Assembly: GCF_004216695.1 (NCBI RefSeq)
Contig: NZ_SGXC01000002.1
Location: forward strand, 310,001 to 374,000
Direction of reading: 5' to 3'
DNA length: 64,000 nt
From: Pigmentiphaga kullae
GTDB taxonomy: Bacteria > Pseudomonadota > Gammaproteobacteria > Burkholderiales > Burkholderiaceae_B
Part shown: positions 35,320 through 41,319 of the stretch, piece by piece
How the letters are laid out: every line of letters starts with the position of its first letter
How positions within the stretch are numbered: the first letter of the stretch is position 1
Program-made: the position numbers and the translations under genes
The notes under the pieces: generated by a model
What the model saw: the letters and a program-made list of their open reading frames with translations, nothing else
Told to the model about the DNA's origin: nothing
The model's database searches: none

Positions 35320-35350
35320 ACGTTACTTCCGTAGTCAACTACGGAGTCAA
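35320..35350 (-). promoter_or_regulatory. MerR-type mer promoter/operator
   Basis: On the minus strand TTGACT (35350-35345), a 19-bp spacer and TAACGT (35325-35320). The spacer holds the MerR dyad TCCGTAG-x4-CTACGGA. The over-long spacer is the hallmark of MerR-controlled promoters, activated by DNA untwisting when Hg(II) binds. Confidence 0.93.
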
Positions 35351-35355
35351 GCGCC

Positions 35356-35763
35356 ATGGAGAACGCTCAAGAGAATCTGACCATCGGGGCCTTCGCCAAG
35401 GCAGCCCGGGTCAACGTGGAGACGATCCGCTTCTATCAGCTCAAGGGCTTGCTACCCCAGCCGGAGCGGCCCTACGGTCGCATCCGCCGCTACGGGCAGG
35501 CGGACGTGGCGCGGGTGAAGTTCGTGAAGTCAGCCCAGCGCCTGGGATTCAGCCTGGATGAAGTCGGCCAGCTCCTGAAACTGGAGGACGGCACCCATTG
35601 CAGCGAGGCGGCCGAACTGGCTGCTCACCGGCTGGCCGATGTGCGCGCACGCATGGCGGACCTCACGCGGATGGAAGAGGCCCTGTCGACGCTAGTGAGA
35701 GAGTGCAACGCGCACCATGGCAATGTTTCCTGCCCGTTGATCGCAGCTTTGCATTGCTGCTAA
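35356..35763 (+). CDS. merR: Mercury-responsive regulator MerR
   Basis: A 135-residue MerR-family activator/repressor, divergent from merTPA. The N-terminal winged HTH ([18 protein letters not shown]) is followed by the dimer helix. Three conserved Hg ligands are seen: the Cys in G-T-H-C-S-E, the Cys in V-R-E-C-N and the Cys in V-S-C-P-L. It ends 16 bp before the right end of the transposon. Confidence 0.95.
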   Translation: MENAQENLTIGAFAKAARVNVETIRFYQLKGLLPQPERPYGRIRRYGQADVARVKFVKSAQRLGFSLDEVGQLLKLEDGTHCSEAAELAAHRLADVRARMADLTRMEEALSTLVRECNAHHGNVSCPLIAALHCC

Positions 35764-35779
35764 AGGGCCCACTTCGGCT

Positions 35780-35818
35780 CTTAGCGTACGATTTTTTTCC
35801 GTTTTCTGAGACGACCCC
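35780..35818 (-). repeat. Right terminal inverted repeat of the mer transposon
   Basis: 39 bp, reverse complement of the left end apart from one substitution and one extra A. Followed directly by the second TGATT copy (35819-35823). Confidence 0.92.
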
Positions 35819-36024
35819 TGATTGGCGATGGCTTCGGTCAGCACGGGGCGCAGGTCAGCGCCTTTGAATCGCAGTGACATGGATGAAATCTCCTGTGTGG
35901 AAGAATGAGAAAGGCCTCCATCCGATGGGATGAAGGGCCTGTAGTGCACGCGGCCGGAACGGCTGGAACGCCGTGGCGGATGCCTCGGGTCAGCCGCAGG
36001 ACCGCCCGGTTTCGCTGCGGGGCG

Positions 36025-36849
36025 TCATGCCGGGACGGCCTGGCGCTTGCGGGCCGCTTTCGCGTCGAGGATGCTCACGTCGATCTGGCGCCAGCGCCCG
36101 TCGTCGATGAGCCTCTCCAGCACTTCGCCGAGCATGTCGAAATACACCTCGTCGTGCCGATCGACCAGTTCGACCGATTCACCGTTCTGACGGTGCAGTT
36201 CCACCACGTAGGTGTCTCCGCCGCGGTCGTAGAGGATCGTCACCCGGCCCTCGAACTTCGCGGTCGAGACCGTGAAGCTGATCGCCGGCGGGGTCTCGAT
36301 GATCTTGGAGGGCGTGGGATCGACCCAGGTGAAGTCGCGGGCACCGGCATCCACCAGCATGTGGGTGATGCGCCGGAAGCGATCGGGGGCCGGCATCTCC
36401 TCCAACTGCTCGATGAGCTGGCCCAACTCCATGCACTGCGGCGTGGGAATGGGCAGCTTGGCCGGCGCCGAGCCGAGGATGTGCCTCGTGATGGTGTACG
36501 GCGTGCCGTCCGAAGTCTCCTCGGTGATGACCTCCGGCGTGTCCGCGCGCAGTCCGTCGAAGCGACGACGGGCATAGGGTTGGACATGCACCTTGGCGCC
36601 TTCGGCAGGAACCGTGGTCACCAGGCTGGGATCGAGCACCGCGAACTCGGAAGGCTTGAGCTTGACGACGATGGCATCGTCGGTCGCGGCGACCACCTTG
36701 CCGTCGAAGGGTTGGGGGTCGATGGCGAAGCCCAGCGTTGAGGACAGCGGCTGATCATCGAACACGCGGTACTTGAACGACCGCACGTTGCGGGGCACAT
36801 GGCCTGCGACCAGCGAAGGCATCATGGATTTGATGAGGGAACGATCCAT
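36025..36849 (-). CDS. Conserved ICE hypothetical protein (274 residues)
   Basis: A soluble protein of unknown function, starting M-D-R-S-L-I-K-S-M-M-P-S. A KfrB/KOW-like short region (D-G-K-V-V-A-A-T-D-D-A-I-V-V-K) lies near residues 49-65, and the C-terminal half is beta-rich (V-T-I-L-Y-D-R-G-G-D-T-Y-V-V-E-L). The ATG at 36849 with Shine-Dalgarno AAGGAGTTTCCCC is preferred; the upstream in-frame extension covers the leader RNA and is low complexity. It is followed by the DUF3085 gene. Confidence 0.75.
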   Translation of the reverse strand: MDRSLIKSMMPSLVAGHVPRNVRSFKYRVFDDQPLSSTLGFAIDPQPFDGKVVAATDDAIVVKLKPSEFAVLDPSLVTTVPAEGAKVHVQPYARRRFDGLRADTPEVITEETSDGTPYTITRHILGSAPAKLPIPTPQCMELGQLIEQLEEMPAPDRFRRITHMLVDAGARDFTWVDPTPSKIIETPPAISFTVSTAKFEGRVTILYDRGGDTYVVELHRQNGESVELVDRHDEVYFDMLGEVLERLIDDGRWRQIDVSILDAKAARKRQAVPA

Positions 36850-37105
36850 GGGGAAACTCCTTGAGGAAAAACAAGGGATTCCCCGCCCGCAAGGGAGAGG
36901 TCCCTTGTGGGTGGCGTGGATGGACGCGGTAGGTCCGTAGGAAGAAACGACCAGCACGGTTTCCCGCGCTTGCAGCCTCGAAGGTCTCGACTGCCTGGGC
37001 ATGTGCCGGCAACGCCGACGAACATGGGGCAAGCATGGCCCTGGGGCGGTCTGCCTGCCCGCAGGAAACGGCACCGCACCACAACCGTTTTCCTGTGCTG
37101 CGGGC
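36850..37105 (-). ncRNA. Long structured leader, copy 2 of 3
   Basis: No gene is seen. On the minus strand CATGCTTGCCCCATG, a stem-loop GTCGGC-GTT-GCCGGC (about 37006-37020) and CATGCCCAGGCA occur in the same order and spacing as in the leaders at 30687-30996 and 39831-40110, followed by a shared C-T-T-C-G-A-G-G-C-T-G-C stretch. A terminator precedes it (37106-37130), so it probably carries its own promoter. Confidence 0.6.
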
Positions 37106-37130
37106 AAGAAAAAGCCCCTCGAAAGGGGCT
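37106..37130 (-). terminator. Rho-independent terminator after the 92-residue protein gene
   Basis: On the minus strand AGCCCCT-TTC-GAGGGGCT is followed by TTTTCTT, 8 bp after the stop codon at 37138. Confidence 0.8.
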
Positions 37131-37137
37131 GGAGGAA

Positions 37138-37416
37138 TCAGGCTTGGTACACGAAGTAGTGCTCGCGCTGACGCGGAAAGAACACGTGTTTCCACGTGTC
37201 GCCGCTTGTGTTGCCACCGTCGAAGACGACCATTTCGTAGTCGTCCACGTCGGTGTCCACCAGGTCGGCGCTGGCGATATGGCGCATGTGCAGCGTGCCG
37301 CTCATGCGCTCGAATACCAGGATCTGGCCGATGGCATCTTCCTGGCTCATGGCGTTGACGCAGGCTCCGAGTTGGTGCTCGAAGTCGGATGCGGGTGTGA
37401 TGAGGTCGGGGAACAT
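37138..37416 (-). CDS. Small conserved ICE hypothetical protein (92 residues)
   Basis: Starts M-F-P-D-L-I-T-P-A-S-D and ends R-E-H-Y-F-V-Y-Q-A. An acidic middle (L-V-D-T-D-V-D-D-Y-E-M-V-V-F) is visible; no domain is recognised. A Shine-Dalgarno (AGGAGC) lies 6 bp before the ATG at 37416, and the gene has both a leader hairpin and a terminator, so it is probably its own unit or the end of one. Confidence 0.72.
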   Translation of the reverse strand: MFPDLITPASDFEHQLGACVNAMSQEDAIGQILVFERMSGTLHMRHIASADLVDTDVDDYEMVVFDGGNTSGDTWKHVFFPRQREHYFVYQA

Positions 37417-37438
37417 GGGATCGCTCCTGTGAAAGTGC

Positions 37439-37473
37439 GCCGGCCCGGCTCTCTGGCGGGAGACCGGGCCGGC
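37439..37473 (-). promoter_or_regulatory. Leader hairpin before the 92-residue protein gene
   Basis: GCCGGCCCGG (37439-37448) and CCGGGCCGGC (37464-37473) form a perfect 10-bp stem with a 15-nt loop, about 22 bp before the start codon. Confidence 0.65.
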
Positions 37474-37513
37474 ATGCGGTGAGGACAAGGAAGGCCGGGG
37501 ATGTGTGTGGCAG

Positions 37514-38251
37514 CTATTCGCCGGCCAGCGATAGGCCCGGCAACACGGGTGCGTCGGCATCGAGGATGAGGATGCGCACGTCGGCCTGGCCGGCCAGTTC
37601 AAGGATCTGTGCCAGCTCGTCCGGCATGCCCTTGCTGCGGTGCTCCTGCCGAAGCTGCTCGGCGGCGATCCCCTCGACGTCCTGCAGGTGCTGGTCCGTC
37701 CAGGGCGTGGAGATCAGCTTGACGCCGATCGCCGGGCTGTAGGGAATCCGGAACGCGATGAACAAAAAGGCCTCCGGCGTCGCGAGGTCAGCCAGGTTGG
37801 CCAGGTACTGGCCGGTTTCGCGGCTGATGTGCGCGCTGCTGATTTCCCAGCACCGGCTGTAGTAGCCGGTCTCGAAGCTCAACCGCTGCACGACTTCCCG
37901 TGCGGCCTCGGCCGAATAGGTGTCGCCAATGTGGACGGGGCGGCCGTCGAAGTCGTCGCCGTGGATCGCGTACACCACGGCACCCACCATGCCTTCGCCG
38001 CTGCCCCCTTCAGCCGCGTCGCATTCGGCGATCAGTGCGGCGCCGACAGGTTCGGTGCCAGTCCTGACCACCGCGAAGTCGCTGGTGATGATGCAAGGAG
38101 AAGAAACCAGCGCCGCGTCGCAGAGGTGCTGCTGGCTCGGGTGGATGTTTCGCCAAACATGCGGGCTTCCGTCCTCGTAGCTGATGGACAGCGTGCGGAC
38201 GATTTTCAGATTCCAGTAGCCGCGTAGAAAGGGATTGGGATTCTGGGACAT
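37514..38251 (-). CDS. Conserved ICE hypothetical protein (DUF5983-like)
   Basis: A 245-residue protein of unknown function. Seen: start M-S-Q-N-P-N-P-F-L-R-G-Y-W, the segment H-I-G-D-T-Y-S-A-E-A-A-R-E and an Asp-rich C-terminal part (I-L-I-L-D-A-D-A-P-V). It resembles the DUF5983 group from memory. It is preceded by a leader hairpin and a Shine-Dalgarno (GGAGAAATCCC). Confidence 0.72.
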   Translation of the reverse strand: MSQNPNPFLRGYWNLKIVRTLSISYEDGSPHVWRNIHPSQQHLCDAALVSSPCIITSDFAVVRTGTEPVGAALIAECDAAEGGSGEGMVGAVVYAIHGDDFDGRPVHIGDTYSAEAAREVVQRLSFETGYYSRCWEISSAHISRETGQYLANLADLATPEAFLFIAFRIPYSPAIGVKLISTPWTDQHLQDVEGIAAEQLRQEHRSKGMPDELAQILELAGQADVRILILDADAPVLPGLSLAGE

Positions 38252-38290
38252 GGGATTTCTCCAACAGAATAATGATGGAGCAAATCCCCG

Positions 38291-38313
38291 CCACCGGGAA
38301 TTGACCCCGGTGG
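38291..38313 (-). promoter_or_regulatory. Leader hairpin before the DUF5983-like gene
   Basis: CCACCGGG (38291-38298) pairs perfectly with CCCGGTGG (38306-38313) around a 7-nt loop, 39 bp before the start codon. Confidence 0.6.
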
Positions 38314-38334
38314 GTGGAAAGAAAGGAAACAGCG

Positions 38335-39021
38335 TCAGGTGACGCTGATCGTTGGCGTTTGGGCCAATCGCTCGGCGACGCGCCGGCGCAAATTCATGCG
38401 GAATGGCTCGTCGCTGACGCCCGCCAGCAGATTGATGGTCTCCAGCGCGATCAGGGCCGAAGCCTCTTCGATGTCGGCGGCCACAATGGTCTTGCGCAAT
38501 TGGTCGCCGAGCTGGAGGGCCTGGGAGGAGGAGCTGATGAAGCGGACCTCGCGGCTCAGGTAGCAGCCGTTGCCGCCGAACTCGAACAGCCGCGGCTTGC
38601 TGCAGTACCAGCAGCCCTCGAACTGGATGGCGGTCAGGTGGTGCCCGTCATCGAACCGGGTGGCGATCAGAAACAATGCGTCGAGATCGGCGGTGTCCTC
38701 GAACGAATGACGGTCGATCAAGTTCCCCAGCTCTTCGTCCTCATCGGCACGGAAGTGCACGGCGAGCAGTTCGAGCAGCGGCGGGATCGACAGCCCTTCG
38801 TCGTCCGGCATCGGAATACCGAGTTGCGTGGCCAGGTCTTCCAGGCCATCGAGCACGTCCGGCCATTGCGGATTGGTGGTCTCGGCGATCTGGGCGATGT
38901 AGGCCTGCCCGTTGCCGGGGTGGCTCTCGTCCAGCGCGAAGGCGCCGAACAGCGCCTGGATGACGGGCGTCACACGGTCGAGCACGAGAACGCCGGTGGC
39001 TTCGTAGTAGTTGTTGGCCAT
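38335..39021 (-). CDS. Conserved ICE hypothetical protein (228 residues)
   Basis: Starts M-A-N-N-Y-Y-E-A-T-G-V-L-V-L and has an acidic first half. The middle carries F-E-G-C-W-Y-C-S-K-P-R-L-F-E-F-G-G-N-G, possibly a small metal or nucleotide site. No family is recognised. The ATG at 39021 follows a Shine-Dalgarno (AAAGGAGCC); the longer frame upstream crosses the leader hairpin and is rejected. Confidence 0.73.
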   Translation of the reverse strand: MANNYYEATGVLVLDRVTPVIQALFGAFALDESHPGNGQAYIAQIAETTNPQWPDVLDGLEDLATQLGIPMPDDEGLSIPPLLELLAVHFRADEDEELGNLIDRHSFEDTADLDALFLIATRFDDGHHLTAIQFEGCWYCSKPRLFEFGGNGCYLSREVRFISSSSQALQLGDQLRKTIVAADIEEASALIALETINLLAGVSDEPFRMNLRRRVAERLAQTPTISVT

Positions 39022-39123
39022 GAAGGCTCCTTTCGATGAATGAACGGAGCCAGCCCTTGCGGACGATGGCATCCGCAGGGGAAACCGCCTGATGCCGGAT
39101 GGCGCTGGGCGGGGAGAAAACGC

Positions 39124-39158
39124 GAGGGACATGGCCTCGAACGAGGCGCATGTCCCTC
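39124..39158 (-). promoter_or_regulatory. Hairpin between the 228- and 130-residue protein genes
   Basis: GAGGGACATG (39124-39133) and CATGTCCCTC (39149-39158) form a perfect 10-bp stem. A smaller inner stem GCCTCG/CGAGGC makes it a long rod. It lies between the stop of one gene and the start of the next. Confidence 0.65.
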
Positions 39159-39203
39159 ATGGGGTCCCGTGAACGCAGTGATGAAGGTGTGCCAGGGACC
39201 GGC

Positions 39204-39596
39204 TCACCAACCGCTGTAGTTCAGCAGCAGGTCGGCGATCACCTGGCGACGTTGCAGATCGAGACCATCGAAGTCCGACAGTCCTTGGAAGTGGCAGCGC
39301 TTGAGCATGGCACCGCCCTCGCGCGCGTTGTAGAAGCTGAACATGGCGGACAGGAACATGCGTTCCCCGCTGCTCAGGACGCCGAGTGCGTCGTTGGCAC
39401 GCAGCATGTCGGGACGCAGATCCCACTTGCTCTTTGCCTGGTTCAGGCCTTCGCGCGTGCCGTCGCCAAACCATTGCGGGCCTGCGATCTCGACGCCGCG
39501 CTTCCAGACCTCGAAGAAGGCTTGGGGCGCGGCGGCGAAATGCTGCTCTTCCCGCATGATCTGATCGACGACTTCCTGGGGCAAAAGCTGGTTCAT
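39204..39596 (-). CDS. Conserved ICE hypothetical protein (130 residues)
   Basis: A helical soluble protein starting M-N-Q-L-L-P-Q-E-V-V-D-Q-I. The end Q-R-R-Q-V-I-A-D-L-L-L-N-Y-S-G-W is strongly amphipathic. Function is unknown. It follows the 70-residue protein gene by 21 bp with Shine-Dalgarno GGAGGAACC, so the two form one unit. Confidence 0.73.
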   Translation of the reverse strand: MNQLLPQEVVDQIMREEQHFAAAPQAFFEVWKRGVEIAGPQWFGDGTREGLNQAKSKWDLRPDMLRANDALGVLSSGERMFLSAMFSFYNAREGGAMLKRCHFQGLSDFDGLDLQRRQVIADLLLNYSGW

Positions 39597-39617
39597 GACG
39601 TGGTTCCTCCAGTTGGA

Positions 39618-39830
39618 TCAGGGTGTGGCGAGCTGGGACCAGCCGCCTCTTTCGAGGGCACGTTGAGCCGCGGCATAGCTGCGGAAGTACTGGCAGGATT
39701 CCCGCGAAACGGGACCTTCTGTATCGCGCGTGCCGATGTAGTGGCCGGCGGCGCTATGCAGGATTTCGAGCGGCAGGAACTTGCCGCAATGGATCAAGGC
39801 CAACTGGCCGAAAGAGGCTTGCTGGGACAT
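39618..39830 (-). CDS. Small conserved ICE hypothetical protein (70 residues)
   Basis: Starts M-S-Q-Q-A-S-F-G-Q-L-A and ends G-G-W-S-Q-L-A-T-P. No domain is recognised. The ATG at 39830 with Shine-Dalgarno AAGGAGCCC is preferred; the upstream in-frame extension lies in the leader RNA. First gene of the unit after the leader at 39831-40110. Confidence 0.7.
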   Translation of the reverse strand: MSQQASFGQLALIHCGKFLPLEILHSAAGHYIGTRDTEGPVSRESCQYFRSYAAAQRALERGGWSQLATP

Positions 39831-40110
39831 GGACGGGCTCCTTGGAAAAAGCGGGGCCTCGTCCCTCACGGGATGGCAGCTCCCGCACGCGGTTGAGAAA
39901 AAAGCATCGGCGTCACGGGTGACGCGCGTCCGCAGACTCGATGCGATGGCGGACTGGCGGGTAGCGCGGAAAGAATCCGCGGCAGCCTGGAAACTCTGGC
40001 TGCTGGCATGGTGCTGACGAATCAGCGACACATGCGGGCAGCTTCATGCGCGAGGCGAGCCGCGTCAGCCGGAAATCGGCATTTGCAACAGCCCCGATTG
40101 GCGAACGCGG
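39831..40110 (-). ncRNA. Long structured leader, copy 3 of 3
   Basis: No gene is seen. On the minus strand CATG-x-x-GCTGCCCGCATG, a stem-loop GCTGA-TTCG-TCAGC (40013-40026) and CATGCCAGCAG occur in the same order as in the leaders at 30687-30996 and 36850-37105, then a shared CAGGCTGC stretch. It begins right after a terminator (40111-40142) and runs to the 70-residue protein gene. Confidence 0.6.
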
Positions 40111-40142
40111 AAAAAAGAAAGCCCCGCAATAAGTGCGGGGCT
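40111..40142 (-). terminator. Rho-independent terminator after the 103-residue protein gene
   Basis: On the minus strand AGCCCCGCA-CTTA-TTGCGGGGCT is followed by TTCTTTTTT, 25 bp after the stop at 40168. Strong stem and U run. Confidence 0.87.
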
Positions 40143-40167
40143 GTCAGGAGGATGAGGCGAAACTGGG

Positions 40168-40479
40168 TCAGCGAGGCCTGTCGCCCAGTACATGCTGCTT
40201 CCACAGGGCGAATGCCTCGTCCGGTCCCAGCTCTGCGAGGATGACGATGGGCTGGCCCCGACGGGCACGCAGCGATGCGAAATACGCTGGCCGGTCGGCG
40301 ATGGCGTTGAGCTTGATGCCCTTTAGGAACAGCAACTGGCGGGGGCGAACTTTGGTGGTAACGCAGGCATGATTGCGCTTGTTTGGGGCAAAAGGGCCAG
40401 CGAAGCGGGCGGACACGGCCAGAAAACCGCGACGAACTACTTGTACTTGCCAGGCGAGGCGAACGGGTGACATCAGCAT
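40168..40479 (-). CDS. Small ICE hypothetical protein at the edge of the metal island
   Basis: A basic protein of up to 103 residues ending L-W-K-Q-H-V-L-G-D-R-P-R. The second half (L-N-A-I-A-D-R-P-A-Y-F-A-S-L-R) looks like folded protein; the first half is basic and uncertain, so an internal start is possible. The strong terminator directly downstream supports a real gene. Its 5' side borders the lead/cadmium island and may have been cut by its insertion. Confidence 0.55.
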   Translation of the reverse strand: MLMSPVRLAWQVQVVRRGFLAVSARFAGPFAPNKRNHACVTTKVRPRQLLFLKGIKLNAIADRPAYFASLRARRGQPIVILAELGPDEAFALWKQHVLGDRPR

Positions 40480-40631
40480 ATCGCTATGCGGTAAAGAAGA
40501 CCGTCCTAAAGCTTGCAGGATCCCGGCATAGCTTCATCATCACCTCTCCGTGACGGCTCATTGGAACGAAAAAGGCCAGCATCGCCGTGATGGACTTTCA
40601 TAATTGCCAGGTCAACTGGCTTGCGTGCTGT

Positions 40632-40790
40632 TTATTCACAGCAAGGCATTGCGACGTCGTTGCAGCAATCGCCGCCATCGCAACAGGGCGTTGCAGCAAA
40701 AGCGGCGGTGGGCGCTAGCATGAGGGCCAAGCCGCGGCCGCTCATGCTGGGGGCCGTTCTCTTCAGATTGGTGTCCTGCACCGTGTGCAT
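40632..40790 (-). CDS. 52-residue exported cysteine-rich peptide in the metal operon
   Basis: Starts at ATG 40790 (M-H-T-V-Q-D-T-N-L-K-R), has a hydrophobic signal-like stretch (L-A-L-M-L-A-P-T-A-A-F-A-A) and then three vicinal cysteine pairs: C36-C37, C42-C43 and C50-C51 within the last 17 residues. It is 25 bp downstream of lspA on the same strand, so it is probably the last gene of the cadA-lspA operon. The arrangement suggests a secreted metal-binding peptide. Not recognised as a named family; translation is not proved and the Shine-Dalgarno is weak (GGAAA). Confidence 0.65.
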   Translation of the reverse strand: MHTVQDTNLKRTAPSMSGRGLALMLAPTAAFAATPCCDGGDCCNDVAMPCCE

Positions 40791-40815
40791 TGCGAATTTC
40801 CGGATCGTCCCAATG

Positions 40816-41316
40816 TCACTGGGACTCCTTTGTGGCGGCCGGGTTCTCCACGCTCATGAACGACTGGGCCACCAGCGCGATCGCCCCGCCCACGATGGCC
40901 ATGTCAGCGATGTTGAAGGCGGGCCAGTGCCAGCCGTGCAGGTGAAAGTCGATGTAGTCGATAACGTGCCCGCGCGTGGCGCGGTCGAACGCGTTGCCCA
41001 ATGCGCCGCCCAGAATGAGGCTGTACGAAAGGCCTTCCGTTTTGCGCAGCGGCCGGGAGAGCAGCCATGCGAGCCATGCCGATATTGCGAACGCGATCGC
41101 CAGAAAAAACCACCGCTGCCAGCCGCCCGCGCCAGCAAGGAAGCTGAACGCCGCGCCGGGATTGAGAGCGTGAACTAGGTTGAAGAATGACGCCACCTCG
41201 TGCGACCAACCCAAGGGAGTTGTCGCGTCAATGTAGCTCTTAGCTGCCTGATCGCCGGCGAATATAACGATCGCGAGTGAGTACCACTGCGTCTTGCGAA
41301 GAGATGGTTCATCCAT
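40816..41316 (-). CDS. lspA: Signal peptidase II (LspA) of the lead/cadmium operon
   Basis: A 166-residue membrane peptidase with four helices. Conserved motifs are intact: F-F-N-L-V-H-A-L-N-P-G-A-A-F-S, G-G-A-L-G-N-A-F-D-R with the first catalytic Asp, and Y-I-D-F-H ... F-N-I-A-D with the second. It cleaves prolipoproteins at the lipobox. An lspA copy beside a P-type ATPase and a PbrR/CadR regulator is typical of lead-resistance operons (PbrB/PbrC-like role). It starts 3 bp after the cadA stop. Confidence 0.92.
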   Translation of the reverse strand: MDEPSLRKTQWYSLAIVIFAGDQAAKSYIDATTPLGWSHEVASFFNLVHALNPGAAFSFLAGAGGWQRWFFLAIAFAISAWLAWLLSRPLRKTEGLSYSLILGGALGNAFDRATRGHVIDYIDFHLHGWHWPAFNIADMAIVGGAIALVAQSFMSVENPAATKESQ

Positions 41317-41319
41317 TGT

